Positions 18,450 through 29,399 of a DNA stretch of 64,000 nt are shown here, one piece after another. A program made the translations under genes and the position numbers. Origin of the DNA: Pectinophora gossypiella (taxonomy: Eukaryota; Arthropoda; Insecta; Lepidoptera; Gelechiidae); contig NC_065407.1 in NCBI RefSeq assembly GCF_024362695.1, positions 17,670,001 through 17,734,000 of the forward strand, written 5' to 3'. Each line of letters starts with the position of its first letter. Positions within the stretch are counted from its first letter, which is position 1. The notes beneath the pieces were generated by a model. The model saw nothing but the letters and a program-made list of their open reading frames with translations, made no database searches and was not told where the DNA came from.

Positions 18450-19361
18450 GAATCACCACACTTTATCAGTTTAGAATGCAATGAAAAGGATCAAGAAGTT
18501 TTAAATGTAGTATTTGGATTTAGTATTGGTTTTAGTATTTGGATTGGATATTTTTAAAGTATTTAGGTATCAATGATACGGGCGCGCGACTGTGAGCGGA
18601 CTAAGCGAGTCAGACTGAGCGTGTACGATGATGTCACACCGTAACCGGCGGCCTGCGTCGCACGATTACAACTTCTTTTACTTATAAATCGGAAACTAAT
18701 TGACGTAGCGACGTTATTCTTTCACTAGTATTTTTTATTTTGGACAGAGAATAGGTATGGAGTGCTAATAATCAAAATTAGTTAACATTCTTCATTAGTG
18801 CCTGTACCTGAATCAGTAAGTAATCAAAACTCATGACAACCGATCTTTATGTGGTAGGTATGTGGATTAACTTAACATATTATAATCACGCCTACATGCC
18901 CTATCGGGGTAGGCAGAGCACTAAGTGATCATAGAAGCACTTGATGCCACATTCGACAAGTAGGTACTGTGAGGGTAGGTAAGCAAGTTGGAACATTTAT
19001 TGTGTTTAGCGGTGATAGGTTGTCAGCTTTTGGCCCACCATACAATACAACTCTCATCCATTTTCCTGGCTTTTTATTTTTTTTTAATTTAACGTGAATC
19101 TTAAACGAGTTTAATACCTACCTACCACCGAATTTTTTTTCACTTATTTAGGTAGATACCTACTAAGGCATATCCCTTTTAGTAGGTAAGTATCTAGGTA
19201 TACCTACTTACTTATTTACAATTAAGAGTAAGTATCTATACTCGGTTTACATATTATTAACTGGGATTCATTATTATTTTTATATTTAGCGCACATCAAA
19301 TCAATAGTGTAAAATCATTATCATAAATAATGATAAAATAATACCTAAAAAAAGTAATGAT
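18450..19361. other. AT-rich spacer with repeat scraps
   Basis: No coding pattern. A GC-rich patch lies at 18,578-18,665, and 18,876-18,920 resembles the reverse complement of the C-type SINE tail ('atcacgcc...ccctatcggggtaggcag'). Confidence 0.4.
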
Positions 19362-19926
19362 ATCCAATCAAAAACATAAATGTGAAATGACAGCTAAGTT
19401 CAATACAATGATAAATGCCTTGGTTGTTGACTTCAACGACAAAAGAAGTGAGATCTAAATGGGTGCCAAGTTCAATGGTCAGTCCTGAATTTATTTATAA
19501 GTAATAGTATAACATAAAATATCTTCTTATAACATAAGATAATAAATTGTAGCCTAAGCTCTGTCTTGGCTAGTTTTTATAAACCTACCAACGAATTATT
19601 ATGTTCGATCGTTACTTTCTACCAACAATCCGAATTTTCGGAATTATAAAATAAGAACCGACAAATACTTGTAGTTTTTTAGAACTTGCGAAGGCTATAA
19701 TTCACATATGAAAACTAGCCAAGACAGAGCTTAGGCTACAATACATTATCTTATGTTATAAGAAGATATTTTATGTTATACTATTACTTATAAATAAATT
19801 CAGGACTGACCATTGAACTTGGCACCCATTTAGATCTCACTTCTTTTGTCGTTGAAGTCAACAACCAAGGCATTTATCATTGTATTGAACTTGGCTGTCA
19901 TTTCACATTTATGTTTTTGATTGGAT
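19362..19926. mobile_element. Long fold-back element with 217-bp arms
   Basis: Left arm 19,362-19,578 and right arm 19,711-19,926 are near-perfect inverted repeats. They start ATCCAATCAAAAAC and end GTTTTTGATTGGAT, with only a few mismatches seen. The 132-bp centre is AT-rich. No ORF is present. This fits a non-autonomous DNA transposon with long terminal inverted repeats. I could not find a clear target duplication. Confidence 0.9.
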
Positions 19927-20539
19927 CTGTCTTTCTTTAGTAATCAGAATTTATCTTACACCTAGTACAAAAAAGTATTTATTTACTACGGTCAATGCTT
20001 ATATTTAGAGTACATACCAATCATGCAAACAATTTCAACTTAATTAAGATGTTTAATGTTAAAATATACTAATTTTATATAATGGTAACAGTTTTTCAAT
20101 AAAGTCCTAATAATATGTACACGACTCAATTGTAGATATTACGAATAAGTAGATTTATAACAATGGCTCAACTTTTAATGAAGACACGGGACAACGAAAA
20201 TGAAGACTTGGAATTTCTCAATTTGTGCAGAAATATGTGACAACACCTCAGTAATTAGAACGGCGTATGGTAATGAAAACCATAAATTAAACAAGGTGCG
20301 GGCTGCGGACACCGTACACACCAGTGTTTATATACACACACAGTTAGTTAGCTTAGCTCCACAGTTAGCTAAGTTCAAAAACAAAAGAAAGTAAGTAAAA
20401 AAGAAAAAAGAAAACAAAAGAAAAAAGGAAAAATATGAAAATAAGAATAAAAGTAAATTTTTCCTTGCCTTCTTTAGTCATTTACATCTTTCATTGTCAA
20501 TATTCGCAAGTGTGTAGATAATGATACCTATGCCGATTA

Positions 20540-20620
20540 AGCCTTCTACGTAATGACTGGACGCCTGACTATCAAATCAGAAGTTCCGGATTCAATTCCC
20601 GGTCGGCTCCGGGGTTATCT
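20540..20620 (+). repeat. tRNA-like SINE head
   Basis: 'taatgactggacgcctgac' resembles an A-box region and GGATTCAATTCC a B box, spaced as in a tRNA. The flanks do not form an acceptor stem, so it is not called as a gene. Confidence 0.45.
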
Positions 20621-20824
20621 CCACCAAGCCGTAAACCAGCGACACGTTATAGTTATGATGCCCGTTTGACATAATAAAACATATTATATAACAATTACTC
20701 CGTCAATATAGTTGTGAATTAATATGAAACTTAATGAATAGAAGAAGGACTTAATGAATACAATACATTACAGCTTTTTGCTCCTTTATTTAACACAGGC
20801 AACTAAGACCCATAGAATAAATAA

Positions 20825-21193
20825 CATGGTGTTAGTGTCATCGTAACGAATGCTGAGGGAGATGATTCGGGCCATGATTCTGAGTTAATATCAAGTGGCA
20901 ATTCCGGTCCCAAAATACATGTTTATTTTTGTGTTTGTTTTTATATTTTCAATTCTATAATTTTTACGATGAAAAATTCCACTTGATATTAACTTACATA
21001 TACCCTGTACAAGTACATACAGATAGCCATATAAGTACGGTGTTAGTAACAGTTTCCGGTCGGAAAAATTGTATTGTTTTTAAATTATTTTCAGGCCTAT
21101 GCTTTTGCGACGGAAAATTCTACTTTATATCAACTCAAAATCATGGTCTGAATCAGCCGTCAAAGTTTTCGTTACAATGTCACTAGCACACTG
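20825..21193. mobile_element. Dimeric fold-back MITE, copy 1
   Basis: Two fold-back units are joined by a short linker. The left unit starts CATGGTGTTAGTGTCATCG and the right unit ends CAATGTCACTAGCACACTG. Both carry the inner module 'ttccacttgatatcaactcagaatcatgg' in variant, split form. The linker (about 20,995-21,041) holds ACAAGTACATACAGATAGCC. The same linker, inverted, joins the two units at 34,055-34,543. Confidence 0.75.
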
Positions 21194-21991
21194 TGAGTAT
21201 CTTAACCTAAGAATACAAAACACAACGAATATGAAAGTTGATGAACGGGACAAGCGTCAAAACGACCATCATACAGTGCCACTAGTTTAGTTTAGATATA
21301 TATTATACCTATCGATTAAGTGTATTATACGCTTCGATAAAGAGCTATCTACAGATCGTTTAGAACCTAAACTACTGTTTGTCTGATTATATACCGAACC
21401 ACAAGTATGAATATGTCGGCACGCACGCGGGTTCCGCCTTCGCTCCGGTCGCTCCGGTGGCTTCGACCGCGAGTGTCGACGGTCGCCTATTAAGGCATTA
21501 GCAATACAGGGGTCGCAACTATTTCCAACAGAGTGTCCCTTAAACTATTGTAAATTCAGTCGTTTCATCGGGCCACGAGAGCGCCGGATTTAGAGAGCTG
21601 TGTTCAGCCTGGATAATCATGAAATGGACAACATGCAACTGTATTGAGACTGTCTTGCAACTTACATATATTTACTAACTTACTATATCAATCGCCCTAA
21701 ACTTATATAAACACGGCAAGGTAAAAAATCCACAACCTAAGTATAAAAAGACAGGTTTTTGTGTTCCTTATGATTGAAACTATCGTAAGTAATAGCTTAC
21801 ACGTAAATATTCCACAAGCTTTAAATCCGCTTATTTAGAGGCTTACGTCTACGACCCTGCTGGAAGACAGTGGTTAGACTAACGTGCAAAAACTAATTCC
21901 GGCCGAAGGGTCCTGAAGCTATAAATTTAAGCTATGCTTGTTAACTTGTTAGTGGAGTGCCCTCGTTGGTCCCACGTCGGGGCTGTACCGT

Positions 21992-22012
21992 ACACACACA
22001 CACACACACACA
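21992..22012. repeat. (AC)n microsatellite
   Basis: About ten AC units. Confidence 0.9.
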
Positions 22013-22210
22013 TATACGTGTCTGAAGGAGGCTAAAAACTCAAAATGATATATTACTTGCGGCGGCGAATATATTAATTATTACTCGACTATACGTTTTT
22101 GTACCGATGCGTCTGGATTTATAGTTTAGGACCTTGTCTTGACAGCTGTAATTATGAATGTAATACTGCTGGGGATAAGATGAAGGAAATCTTACCGTAA
22201 ATAATTATTT

Positions 22211-22442
22211 CTCATTCGTGTGGCTTGCGAGGTCGATGACCGACCACACCAACCCTAGTGTCATGGCTCATATAACAACTTCAACAGCTAAATGTGCCTT
22301 TCGAAGTACGAATGCGTAGGTACATATTTATCTTATTTTCCACAGACTGCAATGTCCTAACCAAACTAGGGACTGTCTCACAAGTTTGTATTAGACGTGT
22401 CCTCACCGGGAATCAAACTTAAGACCTCCGGATCACGGAAAC
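22211..22442 (-). repeat. SINE family A copy, diverged
   Basis: Contains 'ttcgtgtggcttgcgaggt', 'aatgtcctaaccaaac' and, at the right, the reversed tRNA-like head ('cctccggatcacgg'). Confidence 0.7.
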
Positions 22443-22479
22443 CGTTTTTTGGCTATGAACATTTAAGGAGATACATTTC

Positions 22480-22575
22480 ACCTCCTATCACGTTGATCTA
22501 ATAAAGTTTAATGAAACGCGGGTACATATTACCTCGGAAGATGGCTTTACCTCTGACTACCCCAATTAGATATAT
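22480..22575 (+). repeat. SINE family C2 3' part
   Basis: Has the family phrase 'cacgttgatctaataaag' and the 3' motif 'acctctgactaccccaatt'. Confidence 0.55.
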
Positions 22576-23339
22576 ATTATTTATTTATTTTCATTTCAAG
22601 TCTGTCGTCACACTGTTTATCTTGAAAGTAAGTACCTATGTAGTAAGTAATAAGTTATAAAAAAATAGTTTTAATTGTATTTCTCCCGACACGAGCATAT
22701 TAAATTGCTGACTAGGAGGTCCACAATTTTGATATTGTAAAATACTGGAAAAAAAAATATGTTTTTTAATTGTATTAAAGCCGTATACGCAAGAGTACTG
22801 ACAAGTGAAAAAATATTGGCTTACGTACGTGAAGCACCACTCGTGACGTCACATTCTGATGTGGAACCCACAGCACAACCATGCTGACTTTTGAACGGAA
22901 TAATGAAGCTATGAGAGTTCACTTATTTCAACATGTTCTACGGAAATAACCACTCATTTATAAAACAAACGTTATGTTATATCTCGTGATTTACACTCAT
23001 AATTACTATTATGAAAACAGCACAACATATTTCTAACTATTTGTCAAGTTAAATGGTAATGACCCTTGCCGCGACTCGCGAGTGACTGACGAAAGACGCG
23101 TCATCTCCGCCAGGCGTAGATTTTTGTAACTACCCGCAATTTTTTATTAAATACTTTTGTAATTTGTTCCTTTTATGTTTTTATGGGCTGGTGATGATGA
23201 TGTTTTTATACACTCCCAAACCAATCGAGAGGTATTCAGGAGATATAATTGTAGAAGTTTTCTAAAATTTTTTTTAGCTAATATTGTTATAGTTTACAAT
23301 TTTAATTAATTCGTTATACATAACTAGTATAAAAATAAT

Positions 23340-23444
23340 GAATGTGGAGGAAGCAAGAGAAGTGTGTCACGATCGAAGTAAATGGAATTCTATAGTCTCT
23401 GCTTACCCCGGTGGGAAATAGGCGTGAGTTTATGTATGTATGTA
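23340..23444 (+). repeat. Repeat family C3 3' end with TATG tail
   Basis: The shared block 'gatcgaagtaaatggaattc', then 'tctctgcttaccccggtggg', 'aataggcgtgag' and a (TATG)n tail. Two other copies lie at 34.6 and 41.8 kb. Confidence 0.75.
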
Positions 23445-23639
23445 ATAACTAGTATATTTTTATTGCCTAGTTAGGCCTAGTAATACTTATCAATAAAGAA
23501 ATAACAATGACTTAAAAATACTGATACTTAAGTAGGCCCTTAAGTCCAACCCTCAAGATTTCACAGGTGAGTCCCTTCATCTAGTTTATGGATCAATAAA
23601 AAATAAATCATTTTTTACGAGTGCCATAACGTTGTTGGA

Positions 23640-23860
23640 GTAAATTGATTCATAAAAGGGCATTCGGCGTTGGTAGGCGGCGCACGCGCGCGGCGACGTA
23701 GGGGCAGCGCGGGGCGTCGAGGGGGCGACGCGGGGGAGCGGTTGCAACTTGATGTAATGTATTTTAAGCGAGCTCGTTGCCGGATTAATGCTATTGCTTG
23801 GTAAGCTGTTGCAATAATGTGCGGCCGCGCGCTGTCTCCGGCGAACACAAAAAACAAAAG
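23640..23860. other. GC-rich, CpG-rich islet
   Basis: A GC-rich stretch in AT-rich surroundings ('ggcggcgcacgcgcgcggcg' and 'gggcgacgcgggggagcgg'). ORFs overlap on the minus strand with no known motif. It may be an unmapped first exon or a regulatory element. Confidence 0.4.
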
Positions 23861-24007
23861 ACGGTTGAGTGGAACGAACATTCGAAATGAGGAATGTTGA
23901 GTTACACAGGGAGATTGGTTGGAACGTGTACATCCAAGAACGTATACCTATACATTGTGTTTGCGTATTAAGTGAGTACCAGTACACAGGTATCAATATT
24001 CTTTATT

Positions 24008-24015
24008 AAACATGT
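24008..24015. repeat. Target-site duplication of the RTE insertion, left
   Basis: AAACATGT, repeated at 24,329-24,336. Confidence 0.75.
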
Positions 24016-24328
24016 CATCATCATCATCATCAGCCGTACGACGCCCACTGCTGGGCATAGGCCTCCCCCAAGGATCTCCACGACGATCGGTCCTGCGCTG
24101 CCCGCAACCAGCGGCTTCCCGCGACCTTCACCAGAACAGGAGAGCAGGAGAACTAAAGTCACCGTCATAGCTCGGAGAATTGCAAAGTTGAAGTGGCAGT
24201 GGGCAGGACACATAGCGAGGAGAACCGATGGCTTATGGGGCGGAAAGGTTCTAGAATAGCGACCACGTGTCGGACGACGTTCAGTGGGTAGGCCCGCTAC
24301 AAGGTGGACCGACGATTAAACCGACGAA
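24016..24328 (-). mobile_element. RTE-type LINE 3' end with 5' inversion (twin priming)
   Basis: On the minus strand, 24,134-24,030 encodes LVKVAGSRWLRAAQDRSSW, then RSLGEAYAQQWASYG and a stop, followed by the (TGA)n tail of RTE elements. On the plus strand, 24,136-24,316 encodes the part just before it in the same LINE protein: RRTKVTVIARRIAKLKWQW, AGHIARRTDG, then GRRSVGRPATRWTDD, with one in-frame TAG replacing a Trp. The two segments meet without loss or overlap in the parent sequence (RWTDD / LVKV), but the 5' one is inverted. An 8-bp duplication flanks the whole. This is the twin-priming layout of target-primed LINE insertion. Confidence 0.9.
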
Positions 24329-24336
24329 AAACATGT
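24329..24336. repeat. Target-site duplication of the RTE insertion, right
   Basis: AAACATGT, matching 24,008-24,015. Confidence 0.75.
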
Positions 24337-24559
24337 ATGATTTATTATATGTAGTTTTATAGGTTTTCACAGTACGAAAAGTGTATTTTACTCTATAGGT
24401 TTATTATTTCATTATTACTTAAAGTACTTTCCAATTTTTCCATGTGTCGTTCTATTCTTTCTTTTGCTCAATCTACACAAGAAATTTACTGTTCATCGCT
24501 GTTGTAACTGAGCCAAGCAATATTTAGCTTTTAGCCACTTTCTCAGAGTTATCACCAAT

Positions 24560-24770
24560 TTAACATCATCTCCGTAGCGTTATTCCGTTTTCACGGGGAC
24601 TTACCTCACCTGAAGATTTGACAAGTCCCGTTTTTTTTACAAAAGCGACTGCCTGTCTGACTTTCTATCCCACGAAGAAATCCAGCCCCTTAGGGCTTCC
24701 ACAAGATGCTTCTCTTCACCCCTGGGTACATGATCGAGGCAATCATTTATGATCCAAACATTCTTAAACA
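24560..24770 (-). repeat. SINE family B copy, minus orientation
   Basis: The reverse complement contains the family phrases 'gacaggcagtcgctt', 'gacttgtcaaatcttcaggt' and 'aacgctacggagatgatg', with variants. Confidence 0.65.
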
Positions 24771-24894
24771 ATTTTGAAAATCATTGGTTTAAGTCTGTGC
24801 TGGGATTTGACATTGCTACTTCACAGAAAGACTGAGAAGTTTCTTAACGTGAATATTATGTATAGACTATCATTTACTAATATCTCCACGAACA

Positions 24895-25095
24895 TTCGCA
24901 GGAGATTTCTGCGTACAATCGTCGCAGCGAGGCGGCACGGCGCGGCGGCCCGCGAGCCACGAAATGATGTAATTAGTGTGAAAGCAGCGCAAATATTTTT
25001 ATAAAATAAACGTCTGCGAATTATGAACGCCGGTAATAGTTTAAACAAATCCATTACCGCATCATAGCCGCTTCCTGGCAAGTTTGCTCGGCGGA
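24895..25095. other. GC-rich islet
   Basis: Contains 'gcggcacggcgcggcggccc' and then a moderately GC-rich tail. No gene is seen. Confidence 0.35.
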
Positions 25096-25359
25096 GTTTA
25101 CTTTTTAGAAGCACTCTGGGGTTTATAATATTATTTTATTGGCTTGACTTGTTTGATTTTAACTCTACGGTTTGATAATTGGACTCAGGGTATTTCAGGG
25201 TCATCAGCAGTGGCAGATAGAATTATGTGATGCGTTACATACTCCTATCGGCTCGCTGAAAGTAACGACACGGAACATAGGAGCATGATCTTTAGTCGGG
25301 TTTGTAAGCAGCTAGGGAAGCTTAAGTTTTTCTATTATTTACACGCTTACCTAAACATA

Positions 25360-25475
25360 GTTGGCGCGACTTATATAGGTGGTGGGTGATACGTCTCACC
25401 TCCTCCCACGTTGGTCTAATAGAAAACTCAATGAGGAGAGGATATACTGTTCCTCTACTCAAAATCCCAGTTAAT
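25360..25475 (+). repeat. SINE family C2-like fragment
   Basis: Shares 'cccacgttggtctaataga' and 'ctcaatgaggagag' with other C2 copies. Confidence 0.5.
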
Positions 25476-25767
25476 AAATGTAAATCTCAAATTTCACCCC
25501 TTTCAAACCTTGTGCTCCAGCAAATCGTACTCGAGTAACATCGCAGATATATTTAATGTAAAATTTTATGCAAAAATCGAGGAAATCCATTTAGCGATTA
25601 AACCCTTCTGGTGTTTGGTGGGGTGGGGGGTGAGGGTTGGGAGGGGTATGCATCACTGCATCTGCATTTCAATCAATGTCAATATTCATTAGGAGAGAGC
25701 AAACACTCGTGAGATGAGCGGCGGCGGGGCGCGGCTTTTTGTTAGGCTAAGGAACCGAACCTCTTTT

Positions 25768-26020
25768 CTATGGGCCTTCTTCTCTCGCGTGAGTTGTGAG
25801 ATCAGTGACCGACCTTATCAACCCTGGTTTGAATTACTATTGAGCTGCCAAAGGCCCCTGATATGACTCAAATGACGACTATATACTTACTTAAGTAAAG
25901 ATTAGTCTGCAATGTATTTTTGGCTACAATGTCCTGACCAAAGCAGGGATATCCACACAAAGTTTTTTTTGTTAGGCGTACCGAACCCTAGACCTCCGTG
26001 AGCCTAAACCTAGGCCAGGG
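25768..26020 (-). repeat. SINE family A copy
   Basis: Has 'cttctctcgcgtgagttgtg', 'gccaaaggcccctgatatg' and 'aatgtcctgaccaaagcagg'. The tRNA-like head at its right end is decayed. Confidence 0.7.
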
Positions 26021-26389
26021 ATTTCAGGTTAATGCCTACTTTTACCCGACGACAAAGCCAAAGGAGGGGTTATAATTTAATATAACAGAGCATCACGCGC
26101 GCGCCTCGCAAAAAAATCATAGTTGTTTTGTAAATTATATATTTTAAAACAAAATCATTTGACAAAAAGCTATGGAAATATTTCTGTTATTACACAGTTT
26201 AAATAAAAGGAAAGTAGCTAAATAATTTATGAAAATTTAAACAATATCTCGGTGTGAAAGAATTCTACCGGTCGGGTGTCCCGCCGGCGGACGGGTGCAC
26301 GGTGTTTGTATTATTGCGAATTAATACCCTTTTACGTTGAAAAAATAATATTTCTGTAGGTCAGCTGTATTATCAAAGTTATATTTAAC

Positions 26390-26510
26390 ATCTCCCTAGC
26401 GTTATCCCGTTTTTTTCTGTGTCCGCTTACCTGACCTGTTTGACAGGTTCGGTTTTATACAAACAACTGCCTTCTCTGACCTTCTAACCCGCGAAGGGAA
26501 AACCAGCCCG
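26390..26510 (-). repeat. SINE family B fragment
   Basis: 'atctccctagcgttatcccg' and 'acccgcgaagggaaaaccag' match the reversed family B body. Confidence 0.65.
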
Positions 26511-26519
26511 ATACAATCA

Positions 26520-26655
26520 CGTGTATCACGTGTAGATCACGCCTGTATCCCCAAAGGGATAGTCACAGGTGTATAGTACACCCACTTCTCGCTAGCTATG
26601 TTTAAGCACCATGTGATAGGGAGTGAGCCCATTGCTATTAACCAATACAGGTTAT
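26520..26655 (-). repeat. SINE family C1 copy
   Basis: Reversed hairpin end 'cctgtatccccaaaggg' followed by the family body ('ctagctatgtttaagcacc' and 'attgctattaacc'). Confidence 0.7.
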
Positions 26656-26789
26656 TTTCAAAGTACTTAATGTTAAAACTTAGTTACCCTGGTGACAAGA
26701 CCGTTCGATCATTGATCGCACAACCCACACGAGAGGAAAAGATTAAAACTTTCGCAAGTACGAGATTTATAAACAGTTCCTACCCTGGA

Positions 26790-27345
26790 CTGGGTGCGAA
26801 TAAAAAAACATAGAACGCGTTCATGACATGTCATTAAAACCGACAAAATAATCTATCCTTCCTTTCTAACATGTTGAACTATTTATGTGGGTAGTGAACT
26901 GATCACCTCCCATATGCTTCTATGCTGTTCTGGGAGCATATAAAAAACATAGAACACGTTCAGCTGCTTCTCTTCCCGGGCATGTCGTAAAAACCGACAG
27001 AGGGATTGTGTCCTCTAACATGATGGACTAATGTTATGGGCGATAGGCTGATCCCTTATCACCATAAGGTTCATCATATCCATCTTTGGACTTCGTATTA
27101 ACAGTGGCTGCAAGTTGTCTTTGATTACTTGTGGCTCTGCCCACCCCATTAGGGATTACGGGCGTGAGTTTATGTATGTATGTATGTATGTGAACTGATC
27201 ACCTGTCATCATAAGGTTCACCATATCCATCTTAGGACTCCGTATAAAAAGTGGCTGCAAATTGCCTTTTGATTACTTGGGGGGCTGACCCACAGACCAG
27301 CCCACCCCATTAGGGACTACGTGCATGTGTTAATGTAAATACGCA
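26790..27345 (+). repeat. Repeat family D, three copies in tandem
   Basis: The phrase 'aaacatagaacrcgttca' occurs at about 26,808 and 26,945. 'ccataaggttcatcatatcc' and its variant occur at about 27,062 and 27,212, and 'gtggctgcaarttg' at about 27,107 and 27,250. The middle copy ends in 'caccccattagggattacgg', 'gcgtgag' and a (TATG)5 tail, and the next copy starts right after the tail. The tail motif matches families C1-C3. Confidence 0.65.
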
Positions 27346-27484
27346 GGTTAATCTAAAGAAAATAATACAAGTTATATTATGCAATAAAAAGTTCATTCAA
27401 ATTAAAAAGTGGATATTTATAAGGATTTTCGAGTAATATTAAAAAGATATTTTACATAATTGTTTCATAGCACTCGGAGACACA

Positions 27485-27572
27485 GGCTTTGGTGATATAA
27501 CGGTTAACACGTGGTTAACACGCTCATTCCGGCTTGACAAGAGCGGATTCAAATCCCGGTCGAGTCAGACTT
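27485..27572 (+). repeat. tRNA-like SINE head, family E
   Basis: 'ggtgatataacggttaacac' (A-box region) and GGATTCAAATCC (B box) fit a tRNA-derived head. A relative lies at 55,139-55,215. A duplicated 'cgtggttaacac' stretch is present. Confidence 0.55.
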
Positions 27573-27579
27573 TTTCGAT

Positions 27580-28600
27580 TTAATTTTCTCTTTATATTTT
27601 ATATAATTTTAGAACTTCTTCGAACAGTTTAAGGATAAACCTTATCCAACTGGGTATCAAACTTGGGCCCGTTACGCTACTGGTGTCGTAAAATGTAACT
27701 ACATGGACGGCCGCTGTAGCACGTGCTACTACGCTAGCTACGCGCTACGTGTGCTACGAGGCGGCTTGGAATTGTATTTTAAAAAAAGTAGTTTTAATTC
27801 TGACAGTTGATATTAATTTAATAATATTTTTGTTCTCAAGTTATTTAAATAAAATAGATTTAAGAAATTATTTTAAGACATATCTGTAAATGTAATATCA
27901 ACATTTTATTTATTTTTTTATTCACAGTCAACAATTTACATAAATTAAAAAAGAACATTGATAATAAAATGACGTGAATGACATTTATAAATGACATTAA
28001 TGTGTAAACTTACCTCTTAAAAAAGTTGCTGTAGTTCGGGTGATTCTCGCCGTACAATTACACTATCGATACAAAAGTCCGTATACAACTCCTAAATCGA
28101 TTATAAAACGACTAACACTAACATGGACTAACATGCAACTAACTTTGACTTTTCACAACCGACTTGAGTTAGCTTCAACTACTTCTAATGTTATTACGGC
28201 CTTACACGACTAAACTACGCCTAATTTAAAAATCGAACGTCGAATAATATCTAGAGAAAAAGTTTTACAAACTATTTACGGCGTTCGGAAAAGTTTTAGC
28301 GCACGCACTATAAATTTAAAAAGTTAGACAGTTTCTAAATTTCAAAGTTCTGGAGTCATCACGGAGAGTTCAGGCAGCTCGCGTAAAGTAGCGAATCATG
28401 GATTTTTACTAAGTATTTAGTTTATAATTTCTTTAAAAAGGTTGGAGTGCAAGGAAACTTTTGCAAATTTTTGTTTCGGCTGGCGCGTGCTGCGTGGGTC
28501 GGCGGCCGTCAGGCACTGAGAGATATCAGGCAGTGTAACGACTGATACCCTAGGTCTAGCATAGATGTAGGCACAGCGGACCTAACTATCGCATACGTGC
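27580..28600. other. AT-rich spacer, no gene seen
   Basis: A repeated CTACG/GCTAC motif lies at 27,715-27,762, and several 'aacta(a)cat' phrases at 28,110-28,200. No convincing ORF or splice pattern. Confidence 0.4.
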
Positions 28601-28606
28601 GCCGGG

Positions 28607-28648
28607 CGAGATTCATTCGAGTTTTATGCAGTTGCAGAACTCGAATCG
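28607..28648. other. Hairpin
   Basis: ATTCGAGTT and AACTCGAAT form a 9-bp stem around a 14-base loop, at the start of a short GC-rich patch. Function unknown. Confidence 0.4.
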
Positions 28649-28874
28649 TTTTCGCGCGGGAAAAGTTGAGGAGTAGTGGTCATATACGCCGGGTTACAAT
28701 TCTTAGCAGTTGGTTAGACTTGGTAACTCGTGACCATTTATTTATACGGAGGTATTCTACTTTAGAAGGTTGTATGCTGTCTGAAAATTATTAATGTTAA
28801 TTTTTAATGTGGTTGGAGAACAATATAAGTCATAAACAAAGAGAAACTTTGCAAACCAGTAAGTATATAATGGC

Positions 28875-29005
28875 ATTACTCCTGTATCCCCTAAGCCTTA
28901 GCGCCTAAGGGGTAAGCAGAAGTACATACACCGACTCCTAGCTATGTTTAAGTCCCATGTAATAGGGGGCGACCCTATTGCCATTAACCGAGCACAAATA
29001 CTGGA
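28875..29005 (-). repeat. SINE family C1 copy
   Basis: Reversed hairpin end 'cctgtatcccctaagcctta' and the body phrases 'tagctatgtttaagtccc' and 'ctattgccattaaccg'. Confidence 0.7.
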
Positions 29006-29145
29006 CCATGTGATATCAATTATCTTTGATCCAAACATGAATTCAAACTCAAGTCGAAGCCTGAACCGTGAGTCGAGCCCCTGACACTAGGATGTAAGTC
29101 ACGCGTTCTCCGAACAGGGCTAGCAGTTGAGTTATTAAGGTTGTC

Positions 29146-29158
29146 TGTAAGTAAAGTT
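29146..29158. repeat. Target-site duplication of composite SINE 1, left
   Basis: TGTAAGTAAAGTT, repeated at 29,382-29,394. Confidence 0.85.
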
Positions 29159-29381
29159 GAGGAGCTCGGTGGCGCAGCGGTAAACGCGCTCGGTCAGCGA
29201 TTGTTGAAGTTAAGCAACTTTCGCAAAGGCCGGTCATAGGATGGGTGACCACAAAAAAAAAGTTTTCATCTCGAGCTCCTCCGTGCTTCGGAAGGCCCGC
29301 GTGATGGTTTAAGGCCCGATCTCTCTATCCATCCATCAGGCCCGTGCCCCAGCAGTGGGGACGTTAATGGGCTGATGATGA
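29159..29381 (+). mobile_element. Composite SINE 1: tRNA-like head, 5S rRNA-like body, RTE tail
   Basis: The order is: a tRNA-like start (GGTGGCGCAGCGGTAAACGC, an A-box region); a segment resembling the internal promoter of 5S rRNA (GAAGTTAAGCAACTTTCGC, then GGCCGGTCA and GGATGGGTGACCAC); an A-run; and a 3' part ending CCCCAGCAGTGGGGACG, 'ggctgatgatgatg'. The end matches the 3' end of the RTE LINE at 24,016-24,070 (CCCAGCAGTGGGCG, GGCTGATGATGATG). A 13-bp target duplication flanks it. Copy 2 is at 62,350-62,610. Confidence 0.85.
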
Positions 29382-29394
29382 TGTAAGTAAAGTT
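29382..29394. repeat. Target-site duplication of composite SINE 1, right
   Basis: TGTAAGTAAAGTT. Confidence 0.85.
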
Positions 29395-29399
29395 ACTTT

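Noticed and set aside
23586..23996. Minus-strand 136-codon ORF
   Set aside because: Open because of the GC-rich islet; no motif, and another frame is open as well.
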